From Arthrobacter sp. FW306-2-2C-D06B (lineage in GTDB: Bacteria > Actinomycetota > Actinomycetes > Actinomycetales > Micrococcaceae): a stretch of DNA of 64,000 nt. Of this stretch, positions 17,908 to 26,365 are shown in pieces. The stretch is taken from contig NZ_CP084560.1 in assembly GCF_021789175.1 (NCBI RefSeq), forward strand, positions 3,906,001 through 3,970,000, written 5' to 3'. The translations under genes were made by a program, and so were the position numbers. Below the pieces are notes generated by a model. That model searched no databases. It saw only the letters and a program-made list of their open reading frames with translations, and was not told the DNA's origin. Within the stretch, counting starts at the first letter, position 1, and every line of letters begins with the position of its first letter.

Positions 17908-18938
17908 GGCCGGGCTCCGCTCAACGTTCCGCCGGCCAATGCGTCGGGGAGGACTTCGGCCCCCAGGACGGCGGAGATCTTCTGGATGTCGATGGAGCCG
18001 ACAGCCCGGCCATGCGCGTTGACTACTGCAACTGGGGTCCCGCCGGAGAGGACCAGGGCATCCAGCGCGTCACGGAGCGAGTCGGTGAGGCTGACCTCGA
18101 TGGCACCGCGGACAGCGACGGTGGGGCCGAGCGTGGCTTGGTTCACCGGGATTAGCCCCAGGCGTTTGAGGGCCGCGCCGTGTCCGACAAACTGCGAGAC
18201 GTAGTCGTTGGCCGGATGTGCCAGGATGTTCGCCGGGGTGTCGAATTGCTCAATCTGCGAGCGCTCGGACAGGACAGCGATGCGATCGCCGAGCCGGACC
18301 GCTTCGTCGAAGTCGTGGGTCACGAAGACGATCGTCTTGCTCAGCTTTTCCTGCAAGCGGAGGAATTCGCTCTGCAGCTTTTCGCGGGTGATGGGGTCCG
18401 TTGCGCCAAAGGGCTCGTCCATGAGCATGACGGGCGGATCCGCAGCCAGGGCCCGTGCCACGCCCACCCGCTGCTGCTGGCCGCCGGATAGCTGGCGCGG
18501 GTAGCGGGAAGCGAACACCTTGGGGTCAAGTTCGACGACGGAGAGCAGCTCTTCGACGCGGGCTTGGGTCTTGTTCTTGTCCCAGCCGAGCAACTTGGGG
18601 ACCACGGAGATGTTCTCGGCGATGGTCATGTGCGGGAACAGGCCGATTTGCTGGATCACGTAACCGATCCGCCGGCGGAGCTCGTTGGGGTTCAGCGAGA
18701 GGATGTCTTCGCCGTCGATGGTGATCGATCCAGACGTCGGCTCAATGATTCGGTTGATCATCTTCATGGTGGTGGTCTTGCCGCAACCCGAGGGGCCAAC
18801 GAACATGATCAACTCGCCTGGAGCGATGTCCATGGAAAAGGAATCGACGGCGGGTCCGGCCTGGCCGGGATATGTCTTGGTGACGTCTTTGAGGACGATC
18901 CGGGCGCCGGCTGCCGGACGCAAGATTGTTTCAGACAC
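17904..18938 (-). CDS. Osmoprotectant-type ABC transporter ATP-binding protein with CBS-like tail
   Basis: A 344-residue ABC ATPase. Seen: Walker A GPSGCGKTTT, Q-loop region VIQQIGLFPHM, signature LSGGQQQRVGVARAL, Walker B PVMLMDEPFGATDP and a switch His in VTHDFDEA. The C-terminal 90 or so residues resemble the CBS-type regulatory tail of betaine transporters. GTG 18938 is chosen (SETILRP...) because it follows AAGGGGAC; the longer open frame upstream is antisense-like sequence. It overlaps the preceding permease by 8 bp and the next permease by 4 bp. It powers uptake of the operon's substrate. Confidence 0.9.
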   Translation of the reverse strand: MSETILRPAAGARIVLKDVTKTYPGQAGPAVDSFSMDIAPGELIMFVGPSGCGKTTTMKMINRIIEPTSGSITIDGEDILSLNPNELRRRIGYVIQQIGLFPHMTIAENISVVPKLLGWDKNKTQARVEELLSVVELDPKVFASRYPRQLSGGQQQRVGVARALAADPPVMLMDEPFGATDPITREKLQSEFLRLQEKLSKTIVFVTHDFDEAVRLGDRIAVLSERSQIEQFDTPANILAHPANDYVSQFVGHGAALKRLGLIPVNQATLGPTVAVRGAIEVSLTDSLRDALDALVLSGGTPVAVVNAHGRAVGSIDIQKISAVLGAEVLPDALAGGTLSGARP

Positions 18939-19596
18939 GAAGTCCCCTTGAGGTAGTGAGGCGGCGGATGGCAACGAACGCTGCATCCAGCAGCAGGGCG
19001 AGAACAATGACGCCGACGGTTCCGACGACGGCGAAGTTGAGGGCATTCTTTGAACCAAGGCTGGACAAGCCTTTGAAGATCATTCCGCCCAGGCCTGGTC
19101 CGCCCACATAGGCGGCAATCGCGGCGATTCCCATGGAGAGCTGCGCGGAGACCCGCACGCCGGTAAGGACGACGGGCCATGCCATGGGCAGCTGCACCCG
19201 GAACAGCGTCTTTACTGTTCCCATTCCCATTCCGAGGGCGGATTCGGAGACCGCGGGTGGGACCTCGCGCAGTCCAACAACCGTGTTGCGGATGATGGGC
19301 AGCAGCGCATAAAAGGCGAGTCCCACGATGGTGGGGGTCCAGCCGAGGCCCAAGACCGGGATGAGCAGCGCGAGCAAGGCCATGGATGGGATCGTCAGGC
19401 CGACGCCTGCACCGGCAATGGCTACCGAGCGGCTGATCGGCTTGTTCCAGACAAGCACTCCGATGCCGACGCCGACTACCGTGGCGATCAGCAAGGAAAC
19501 CAAAACAACCACAAGATGCTGGGTGGCGGATTCGGCGATGTCTGCCGATCTCTTTGTGAGGAACAAACCGAAGTCCGAGAAGAACGAGTCGTTCAA
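18931..19596 (-). CDS. Osmoprotectant-type ABC transporter permease (first gene of operon)
   Basis: A 221-residue permease with about six transmembrane segments and an EAA-type loop (VSESALGMGMGTVKTL). The frame opens at GTG 19614, but codons 2-4 of that version are a strong AGGAGG Shine-Dalgarno, so TTG 19596 (NDSFFSDFGLF...) is the better start. It is the promoter-proximal gene of the 11-gene operon, divergent from the IclR regulator. It pairs with the permease at 17122-17907. Confidence 0.88.
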   Translation of the reverse strand: MNDSFFSDFGLFLTKRSADIAESATQHLVVVLVSLLIATVVGVGIGVLVWNKPISRSVAIAGAGVGLTIPSMALLALLIPVLGLGWTPTIVGLAFYALLPIIRNTVVGLREVPPAVSESALGMGMGTVKTLFRVQLPMAWPVVLTGVRVSAQLSMGIAAIAAYVGGPGLGGMIFKGLSSLGSKNALNFAVVGTVGVIVLALLLDAAFVAIRRLTTSRGLRV

Positions 19597-19694
19597 CGTG
19601 ATCCTCCTTTTCACTTCGTCGGGTCAAGGATGGGGACTCACAACTGCGTGAGCCATGCCACAACCGTATGAGGTGAGTTCCCTTTTGCGCAATG

Positions 19695-19717
19695 CGAGTT
19701 GTTGATATGTCAACTCG
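19695..19717. promoter_or_regulatory. Palindromic operator between IclR gene and ABC/dehydrogenase operon
   Basis: Nested perfect inverted repeats: outer arms CGAGTTG (19695-19701) and CAACTCG (19711-19717), inner palindrome GTTGATATGTCAAC (19701-19714). It lies 20 bp upstream of the IclR GTG start and about 100 bp upstream of the first permease gene, in the only divergent promoter region of the cluster. IclR proteins bind such palindromes as dimers; autoregulation plus control of the operon is inferred. Confidence 0.65.
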
Positions 19718-19736
19718 ACATTGCTATGGTCGTTTT

Positions 19737-20600
19737 GTGAGTGACTCAAATGCTTCAGCTGCCCCCCGCCCTGCGCGGCGCAATTCATCCGGCCTGCGGC
19801 GCGATCTGGAGCTTCTGGAAATCCTGGGCTCCCCGGAGTCGGTGGCCGCCTCCGGATTGGGCGTGAGCAAGGTCGCCGAAATCGCGGGCCGGGACAAGGC
19901 CCAGGTGTCCCGGACGCTTGCCACCCTCGCAGAGGCCGGCCTGGTCGACAGGGACCCGGATAGCCTCCTGTACAGCCTTGGATACGGGCTCTACGCCTTG
20001 GCCGCGCGGACCGCGGAAGCCAGGATGGTCAGTGCTTCGACTCCGTTCCTCAAGCGCGTCTCGGCAGCCACCCACGAAACCACGCACCTCTGCGTGCTGC
20101 GTGGCGGCACTGTGCTTACTTTGAAGAGTGAGATGTCCAACCACACGTACAGGGCACTCGGCTGGGAAGGCGTCAGCGTTGACGCGTGGGGCACATCCTC
20201 CGGCCGCGTGCTGGTCAGTGACTGGGACGCCACAGCCCTTCGCGATTGGTATGACACCAACGCCGCCAAAGCCTCGGAATTGCAGGATCTCTCCCCCCTG
20301 GCGTTGGAAGCAGGGCAAGGCCAACCCGGCCACCGGCCCAACAAGATCCAGAGTTTCGAGGACCTTTGCGCCGAAATTTCCCTGATTCGCCGGCGCGGCT
20401 ATGCAGTGGTGGACGAAGAGTTCGAACTAGGAGTGGTGGGCGTTTCAGCTCCTGTCTACGACTTCAAGAAACGGATCGTAGCGGCGTTCAATGTCAGTGC
20501 CCCGAAGCAGCGCTTCGGCCGCCATCTGGAGCAGGCCGGGGCTCTGGCGGCGAAAGTGGCAATGGAGTTCTCGGCATCACTGGGTGCGCCGCTCGGGTAG
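19737..20600 (+). CDS. IclR-family transcriptional regulator
   Basis: A 287-residue regulator from GTG 19737. The N-terminal winged helix (about residues 16-75) contains VSKVAEIAGRDKAQVSRTLATL. The C-terminal effector-binding domain shows GTSSGRVLVSD and RRRGYAVVDEEFELGVVGVSAPV, hallmark IclR segments. The longer open frame (from 19692) runs through the palindrome and is not preferred. It is divergent from the ABC/dehydrogenase operon and probably controls it in response to the imported compound or a metabolite. Its 3' end overlaps the convergent TetR gene by 24 bp. Confidence 0.9.
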   Translation: MSDSNASAAPRPARRNSSGLRRDLELLEILGSPESVAASGLGVSKVAEIAGRDKAQVSRTLATLAEAGLVDRDPDSLLYSLGYGLYALAARTAEARMVSASTPFLKRVSAATHETTHLCVLRGGTVLTLKSEMSNHTYRALGWEGVSVDAWGTSSGRVLVSDWDATALRDWYDTNAAKASELQDLSPLALEAGQGQPGHRPNKIQSFEDLCAEISLIRRRGYAVVDEEFELGVVGVSAPVYDFKKRIVAAFNVSAPKQRFGRHLEQAGALAAKVAMEFSASLGAPLG

Positions 20601-21218
20601 CGCGATGACGTGGTCGAGGAGCACCTCCCTGTTGACGCCAAGGAGGGCCGCGGCGAGACTCGCGATCAGGTCGAGCACATAGTCTTTGCTGGCATTGCCG
20701 GCCAGCACATCCATGACCAGCCCGTCCTCCTGGGCCACGAGGGTGCGCGCGATCTTGGGCGGAGCAAATACTGGAAGGAACTCACCGGCCTCCACGCCCT
20801 CGGCAATGACCCTTTCGTAGATGAGCTGTTGGGCGCTGGTGAGTTCGTTTTGCATCCGCCGATGCTCCGCGTCCCTGAGCGAGTGGGGCCAGTACTCGTA
20901 GAGTATCCGGGAGACATCGTTATCCAACCCTGCGGTGGTTCCTGCCCGAATAACCGCGGCGAGGCGGACAGTCGGGCTCATATCGGCGCTGACCGCCTCC
21001 GACAGCTTTGCAAGCAGGCGGTCGGAGGAAGCCTTGACCGCGGCGGCCGTGATATCGGCAAGGCTCCCGTAGTAGTACAGGACGGCGTTGGCGGCCATAC
21101 CGGCCTCCGCGGCTATTGCGCGCAGCGTTGCGCCTTCCGCACCATCCCGGGCGGCGACAGCTTGCGCCGCTGCCACGATCTCCCGTCGACGCACTTCCCT
21201 TTTGCTGAGCCCTGCCAT
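20577..21218 (-). CDS. TetR-family transcriptional regulator
   Basis: A 213-residue TetR protein. The N-terminal HTH includes REIVAAAQAVAARDG, followed by LRAIAAEAGMAANAVLYYYG, the canonical helix 2-3 plus YYYG variant. The C-terminal ligand domain contains the family-typical VAQEDGLVMDVL. It is divergent from the permease/nitrilase operon, with two tandem operators in the intergenic region, so it probably represses that operon and itself, with an imported amine or amide as inducer (inference). Confidence 0.9.
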   Translation of the reverse strand: MAGLSKREVRRREIVAAAQAVAARDGAEGATLRAIAAEAGMAANAVLYYYGSLADITAAAVKASSDRLLAKLSEAVSADMSPTVRLAAVIRAGTTAGLDNDVSRILYEYWPHSLRDAEHRRMQNELTSAQQLIYERVIAEGVEAGEFLPVFAPPKIARTLVAQEDGLVMDVLAGNASKDYVLDLIASLAAALLGVNREVLLDHVIALPERRTQ

Positions 21219-21265
21219 TGCCGTCCCCCGCTTCGATGCCTGTTGACAACCAGCCTAATCGAGTA

Positions 21266-21297
21266 TTGAATGGCATTCAAATTTGAATGTGATTCAA
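21266..21297. promoter_or_regulatory. Two tandem TTGAATnnnATTCAA operators for the TetR regulator
   Basis: Two perfect 15-bp inverted repeats, TTGAAT-GGC-ATTCAA (21266-21280) and TTGAAT-GTG-ATTCAA (21283-21297), are offset by exactly 17 bp. The junction forms a third palindrome, ATTCAAATTTGAAT. They lie 48 bp upstream of the TetR start and 26 bp upstream of the permease start. The spacing could place two dimers on opposite faces, or allow cooperative binding as described for QacR-type TetR proteins; this is inference. Confidence 0.75.
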
Positions 21298-21323
21298 ATA
21301 ACTTGATTCGATGAGGAGTCTCC

Positions 21324-22874
21324 ATGTCACATCACCTTCCACCCCCCACCGCTCCACCCCTCGCTGCTCCGCCCCCCGCTACCACCAAAGGACTGAAAGC
21401 CGGATCGATCGGCATCGGCCCAACAGTGGCCTTGGGGCTCGCCGCGGTTGCCCCGGCGTACAGCCTTGCCGTAACCCTCGGCTTCGTTGTCCTCGCAGTG
21501 GGGACGAGCACGCCCGCCGCGTTCCTTCTGGGGTTCCTGCCCATCTTGTTCACGGCCTTCGCGTTCCGGGACCTCAACCGGGAAATGCCCGACTGCGGCG
21601 GAGTTTTCGTCTGGATCTCACGAGTGTTCGGGCCGTGGGCCGGCTGGTTTTTCGGTGGTTGGGTGCCTCAGATCGCCACCTTCATCGCCAGTGCGGCCCT
21701 GGCCCAGGTAGCCACGACATACCTCCTCACCTTTCTGGGGCTGGGCTGGGCGGCCTCCCAACCCGTAATCGTCGTCGCCATCGCGGGCGGGATGATCGCC
21801 CTCAGTGCTGTTGTGGCAGCCAGGGGCATCGAATTATCCGCCTGGCTCCAGTACGCACTGATTGCCTTGCAGCTGGTTGCCCTAGGCGGGTTCTGCATTG
21901 GAGCCTTTACCGCCATGGCCGCCGGCAGTTCAGTAGCCGGTGCGGAGACGCCGGTCCTGGACTGGTTCAATCCCTTTGCCTCCGGCGATCTTTCCGGCCT
22001 GGTCCACGGCGTCATCCTGTGCCTGTTCATCTACTGGGGCTGGGATTCGCTCATAGCGGTCAATGAGGAAACGACCGATCGCAAAGGCACACCCGGGCGG
22101 GCCGTGGTCATCACCACCGTGATCCTGCTGTTCTTCTACGTCGTGACCGCGACCGCCGCCGTCGGATTTGCCGGGACCAAGGGGATCACGGATCCGGCGA
22201 CCGTCTCGGACGTCCTGTCCGTGCTCGGTCCACAAGCCACCGGCGGCATCTTCGGACAGGTCATCATTCTCGCCGTCGGGATCTCGGCATTGGCGGCCCT
22301 GATGACCGTCGCGATCAGCACTCCCCGGTCCTGGCTGAGCATGGGAACGTACGGCGCGCTGTCCGCAGCCACAACGAAGATGCATCCCTCCCGGGGGACA
22401 CCCACCACGTCAATCGCCTGGTGGGCCTTCCTGAGCATTGCCGTGACAATAGTGCTCGCATCGATCAGCGCCGACTTCATCGGCCTCGCCATTCTTTCAG
22501 TCGGCCTGATGATCGCCGCATACTACGCCGTAACCGCACTGGCCTGTGTGGTCTACTTTTCCCCCGAGATGCGCACTTCAGCGCCTGCCCTCCTGCTCAA
22601 GGGCATCCTCCCTGGCCTGGGTGCCCTCCTGATGACTGGTGCGTTTGCGTACAGCGCCATCGACATGTTGTCACCCGAATACGCGGGGCTCTCCTGGCTT
22701 GGCATCGGAACGGTGTTCTGGATCGGAATCGGGGCCCTCGCCCTGGGCGTCCTGGTCATCGCGATCATCCGCCCGAAACTGCCTTCCTACTTTTCCGGAC
22801 AAACGATCCCCAGGGGAACCTTCTCCACCCGAAACGAATTGCAATCCATACTCAGCACCGAAACCGAGGCATAA
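21324..22874 (+). CDS. APC-superfamily amino acid/amine permease
   Basis: A 516-residue transporter with about 12 hydrophobic segments. Seen: an N-terminal GPTVALGLAAVAPAYSLA unwound-helix region and PDCGGVFVWISRVFGPWAGW, the usual TM2-TM3 signature. It starts at ATG 21324 after GAGGAG. It imports an amino acid, amine or amide across the cytoplasmic membrane with cation coupling. The nitrilase-family hydrolase begins immediately after its stop, so transporter and enzyme probably act on the same nitrogen compound. It is controlled by the divergent TetR protein through the operators just upstream. Confidence 0.88.
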   Translation: MSHHLPPPTAPPLAAPPPATTKGLKAGSIGIGPTVALGLAAVAPAYSLAVTLGFVVLAVGTSTPAAFLLGFLPILFTAFAFRDLNREMPDCGGVFVWISRVFGPWAGWFFGGWVPQIATFIASAALAQVATTYLLTFLGLGWAASQPVIVVAIAGGMIALSAVVAARGIELSAWLQYALIALQLVALGGFCIGAFTAMAAGSSVAGAETPVLDWFNPFASGDLSGLVHGVILCLFIYWGWDSLIAVNEETTDRKGTPGRAVVITTVILLFFYVVTATAAVGFAGTKGITDPATVSDVLSVLGPQATGGIFGQVIILAVGISALAALMTVAISTPRSWLSMGTYGALSAATTKMHPSRGTPTTSIAWWAFLSIAVTIVLASISADFIGLAILSVGLMIAAYYAVTALACVVYFSPEMRTSAPALLLKGILPGLGALLMTGAFAYSAIDMLSPEYAGLSWLGIGTVFWIGIGALALGVLVIAIIRPKLPSYFSGQTIPRGTFSTRNELQSILSTETEA

Positions 22875-23786
22875 ATGCGAGTCCTTTCCATTGCGGCAAT
22901 CCAGACGAAGCCCGTTCCCTACGATGTCGAAGCAACGTGGGAACGGTTTGCCGCCCAGGCCGAAACCGCCAAGCACCTCGGCCCTGGAGTCGATGTCATC
23001 GTCGCACCCGAACTGCTGCTCGCAGCGCCCGGGGAATTCCTGATCCCGGACCCGGACGGCGAGACGCGTTCAGCCGGGCCCATCCCAAGTCAACTCACAC
23101 ATCGCATTTCCGCTCTGGCCCGCCGCCTGGGAGTCTGGCTCGTACCCGGATCCCTCTTGGAAACAGACGGGGGAAACACCTACAACACGGCAATCGCAGT
23201 TTCCCCTGAAGGCGAGATCGTTGCCCGATACCGGAAGCTCTTTCCGTGGCGTCCGTTCGAAACCACCACTCCCGGCGACTCGTTCGTGACTTTCGACATC
23301 CCTGGCCGCGGACGGGTGGGCCTCGCCATCTGCTTCGACGGGAGCTTTCCGGAAGTATCCCGGCAGCTGGCATGGCTGGGCGCAGAAGTCATCATCCAGC
23401 CCACCCTCACCACAACCCGAGACAGGGAAATGGAAATCGTGATGTCGCGAGCCAACGCCTTCGCGAACCAGGTATACGTGGTCAACGTCAACGGCGCCGA
23501 CCCATCGGCTGTGGGAGAAAGTGTCATCGTCGATCCGGAAGGCACCATCATGCAGCAGGCCAGGGGAGGCGAAGAGATCCTCTTTGCCGTCCTGGACCTC
23601 GACAGGGTCACGCAGGTCCGGCGCTACGGCACACTCGGCATCAACAGGCCTTGGTCGCAGCTCCAGGACCAACAAGGAATCTTGGCCTACCCCATGTTCG
23701 GCGGAGCGCATTTCCAGCCGCCTTCGTGGACCACTTCCGGCATGGACGATCCACGCGCGAACCAATTCAGCTCCTCGGCTTCCTGA
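22875..23786 (+). CDS. Carbon-nitrogen hydrolase (nitrilase superfamily)
   Basis: A 303-residue CN hydrolase with a complete Glu-Lys-Cys triad: E46 in VAPELLL, K121 in RYRKLFPW and C153 in AICFDGSFPE. It hydrolyses an amide, carbamoyl or nitrile bond. The family includes aliphatic amidases, N-carbamoyl-amino-acid hydrolases and omega-amidases, and the branch cannot be assigned by eye. ATG 22875 abuts the permease stop with no spacer, so translation is probably coupled. The operon ends at the strong hairpin at 23825-23854. Confidence 0.9.
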   Translation: MRVLSIAAIQTKPVPYDVEATWERFAAQAETAKHLGPGVDVIVAPELLLAAPGEFLIPDPDGETRSAGPIPSQLTHRISALARRLGVWLVPGSLLETDGGNTYNTAIAVSPEGEIVARYRKLFPWRPFETTTPGDSFVTFDIPGRGRVGLAICFDGSFPEVSRQLAWLGAEVIIQPTLTTTRDREMEIVMSRANAFANQVYVVNVNGADPSAVGESVIVDPEGTIMQQARGGEEILFAVLDLDRVTQVRRYGTLGINRPWSQLQDQQGILAYPMFGGAHFQPPSWTTSGMDDPRANQFSSSAS

Positions 23787-23824
23787 CAGTCTCGTTGAAA
23801 GGGCAACGTCCCTGCCAAGTAGCA

Positions 23825-23854
23825 CGCGTACCCCCGGCCGCCCGGGGGTACGCG
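23825..23854 (+). terminator. 13-bp perfect stem-loop downstream of nitrilase gene
   Basis: Arms of 13 bp beginning CGCGTACCCCCGG, with a 4-nt CCGC loop. It lies 38 bp after the stop of the permease/hydrolase operon. The downstream T content is modest (GATTTCC), as in many high-GC terminators. Confidence 0.7.
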
Positions 23855-24019
23855 GATTTCCTGTGAGTTTCGGAAGAGTTGGGCTACCCGCAATTGAATC
23901 TGTCGTGAACGTTCCGCGGTGAGGCCCATTCGGCGAGACGGATCCCTTCCCTGCAACAAGAATCATCCGGGGACGCATTCTCGATCGATAAGAACGCAAT
24001 AGCGAAGGGTCTTACTTTG

Positions 24020-25729
24020 ATGAAGACAGCCAAGAAAAAAGGGCTTGCCTCAGCAGCGGTCCTCGGAGCCGTACTGATGGCAGGATCCGCGGTGGCGCCG
24101 GCGATGGCCGACGACGCTTCCCGTGGCGGCCAGGACGTTCAGGGCAAGCAAGGATCAGACAGCAAGGGCCAAGGCGGCCAGGGCGAAACATCGAAGCACG
24201 TCCTGCTGCTTTCGGTGGACGGCCTCCACCAGAAGGACCTGGATTTGTACGTGAAGAACCACCCGACGTCGGCACTGGCGTCGCTGGTCAACCACGGCAC
24301 CAGTTATACCCACGCCCAGACTCCCGTGCCTTCGGACTCCTTCCCCGGCATGGTCGGCCAGATGACCGGCGGAAATCCCGGGACCACCGGCGTCTACTAT
24401 GACGACACCTTCAACAGGGCACTCCTGCCGGCAGGCACAACTGACTGCAAGAACACTGCGCCCGGCGCCGAAGTGGCCTTCACCGAAGCCGCCGACAAGA
24501 ACCCGAACGCCCTCGACGCCGGCCAGGGCCTGTCCGGGCTTCCGGCGAGCATCCTGAACATGACGGGACAGCCCGGTGCACTCCTTGACCCGGCCGCGCT
24601 CCCGGTTGACCCGGCAACTTGCAAGCCGGTTTACCCGCACCAGTACTTGAAGGTGAACACGGTTTTCGAGGTGGCGAAGAGCGCCGGCCTGACCACGGCG
24701 TGGTCGGACAAGCACCCGGCCTACGAGATCCTGAACGGCCCCTCAGGCAAGGGCCTGGATGACCTGTTCACCCCTGAGATTAACAGCAAGGCCGCCGCTC
24801 CGTTCACTGGCGACTGGACGCAGGACAACGCCGCAACCCAGCAGTACGACGGCTACAAGGTCCAGGCCGTGCTGAACGAAATCGACGGCAAGGACCACTC
24901 AGGCACCAAGGCGGCCGCAGTACCGGGCATCTTCGGGATGAACTTCCAGGCCGTCTCGACGGCTCAGAAGCTCCCGACGTCGGACGGCCTCACCGGCGGT
25001 TACCTCCAGGGCGGCACCGTCCCCGGGCCGCTCTTGAGCAAAGCCCTGGACTTCGTCAACGCTTCCGTGGGTAAGTTCGAGTCAGCGCTGGCGGCTTCCG
25101 GCCATGCAAAGGACACCACGGTGATCCTTTCTGCCAAGCACGGACAGTCGCCGATGGACGCTTCGACGCTGACGAGGGTGCCTGACGGCGCGATCATCGA
25201 CGGCCTGAACGCAGCATGGAAGTCGGCCCACCCCGGCTCCGCGGACCTCGTGGCGTTCTCCACCGACGACGACATCATGCAGCTGTGGCTTTCGGACCAC
25301 TCGCAGGCCGCAGCGCAGTTCGCCAAGGACTACCTCGCAACGCACGGTGCCGCCGGGAACGACATCAACGGAGCTGCCAAGACCGTGACAACCTCGGGGT
25401 TGAGCAAGGTCTATGCGGGCAGCGAAGTTGCAAACTACTTCGGCACCCAAACCAGCGATGCACGCTACCCGGACATCCTGGGGATCGCCCAGACCGGCGT
25501 TGTTTACACAGGCGGCAAGTCCAAGATCGCCGAACACGGCGGAGCCAGCGCGGACGACCGCGATGTGCCGCTCGTGATCTCCGGGGCCAATGACGAACAC
25601 GCCCGGACCGTGACCACCACGGTCGAGACGACGCAGATTGCGCCGACCATCCTCAAGACCCTTGGCCTGGATCCCAACAAGCTGCAGGCCGTGCAGATCG
25701 AGGGGACCAAAGCACTCCCCCAGCGCTGA
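24020..25729 (+). CDS. Secreted alkaline-phosphatase-superfamily phosphodiesterase/nucleotide pyrophosphatase
   Basis: A 569-residue exported hydrolase. The start is ATG 24020 after GCGAAGGG; the TTG one codon earlier is not preferred. A basic N-terminus (MKTAKKKG) and hydrophobic core end at a likely signal-peptidase I site AMA|DD. Metal-binding and catalytic features of the type I phosphodiesterase family include Asp in LLLSVDGLH, a Ser nucleophile candidate in PSDSFPGM, LSAKHGQSPMD and a late IAEHGG. Substrates could be nucleotide phosphodiesters or phosphonates in the periphery. It is monocistronic, followed by a hairpin at 25750-25787. Confidence 0.87.
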   Translation: MKTAKKKGLASAAVLGAVLMAGSAVAPAMADDASRGGQDVQGKQGSDSKGQGGQGETSKHVLLLSVDGLHQKDLDLYVKNHPTSALASLVNHGTSYTHAQTPVPSDSFPGMVGQMTGGNPGTTGVYYDDTFNRALLPAGTTDCKNTAPGAEVAFTEAADKNPNALDAGQGLSGLPASILNMTGQPGALLDPAALPVDPATCKPVYPHQYLKVNTVFEVAKSAGLTTAWSDKHPAYEILNGPSGKGLDDLFTPEINSKAAAPFTGDWTQDNAATQQYDGYKVQAVLNEIDGKDHSGTKAAAVPGIFGMNFQAVSTAQKLPTSDGLTGGYLQGGTVPGPLLSKALDFVNASVGKFESALAASGHAKDTTVILSAKHGQSPMDASTLTRVPDGAIIDGLNAAWKSAHPGSADLVAFSTDDDIMQLWLSDHSQAAAQFAKDYLATHGAAGNDINGAAKTVTTSGLSKVYAGSEVANYFGTQTSDARYPDILGIAQTGVVYTGGKSKIAEHGGASADDRDVPLVISGANDEHARTVTTTVETTQIAPTILKTLGLDPNKLQAVQIEGTKALPQR

Positions 25730-25749
25730 TCCAGCGCACTTCGAACACT

Positions 25750-25787
25750 GGAGGGGTTCCGCGGCCGGACGGCCGAGGGGCCCCTCC
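25750..25787 (+). terminator. Stem-loop terminator candidate after phosphodiesterase gene
   Basis: Outer arms GGAGGGG and CCCCTCC, with an inner GGCCG/CGGCC hairpin. It lies 20 bp after the stop codon. There is no long T tract, so this is a GC-rich candidate only. Confidence 0.55.
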
Positions 25788-25902
25788 CTTGTACTCATCC
25801 GAGCCTGGGCTGTACGAAAAGGACCGTTCCGCTGGCTAAGCCTGCATTGGGCGCCACGCCGCATCTGCTTACAATCAAACGTCAGCAACTACTGAGGGAA
25901 CC

Positions 25903-26244
25903 ATGAAGAAAATCACCACAACCCTGCTCGCGGCCGGGCTCCTCCTCTCCGCTTCAGCCTGCTCGGCACCGCAGCAGCTGAGCACCGCGGACACCTGCAG
26001 CCGGGTCAAGACCGTTATCTCGAACCCCACGAACACCACGGACAAAACGGGAACCATCCGCGTAGCCAACCAGCTCCGCCCGATCGAAGTCGTGTCCTCG
26101 GATGAGCTGAAGCCCACCCTGAAGACGCTTGTGGACTACCTGGACGAGTCCTCAAAGGACAAGCCGGATACCGCGAAGCTCGATGCCATGAAGAACGATT
26201 ACCAGAACGCGGGCACCAATTACGGCAAGTACTGCGGCGGCTAA
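25903..26244 (+). CDS. Small predicted lipoprotein, unknown function
   Basis: A 113-residue protein with a lipoprotein signal, MKKITTTLLAAGLLLSASAC, whose lipobox cysteine is residue 20. The mature part is hydrophilic, with helical segments rich in Lys, Asp and Asn (SSDELKPTLKTLVDYLDE). It starts at ATG 25903 after GAGGGAACC. It would be anchored on the outer face of the membrane. No domain recognised. It is flanked by terminator-like hairpins on both sides, so it is probably its own transcription unit. Confidence 0.8.
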   Translation: MKKITTTLLAAGLLLSASACSAPQQLSTADTCSRVKTVISNPTNTTDKTGTIRVANQLRPIEVVSSDELKPTLKTLVDYLDESSKDKPDTAKLDAMKNDYQNAGTNYGKYCGG

Positions 26245-26262
26245 AGGCGGCTTGCATTCCCG

Positions 26263-26298
26263 ACCCGAGGACTGGCCATCGGCGCCCGGTCCTCGGGT
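26263..26298 (+). terminator. Stem-loop terminator candidate after lipoprotein gene
   Basis: Perfect 10-bp arms ACCCGAGGAC (26263-26272) and GTCCTCGGGT (26289-26298) with a 16-nt loop, 18 bp past the lipoprotein stop. Confidence 0.6.
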
Positions 26299-26365
26299 GG
26301 CCGTCATCGCCACAAGTGTCCGCTTTATCGGGTTTTTCCTGCCAATGAACGGACGCTGAAAGCCC

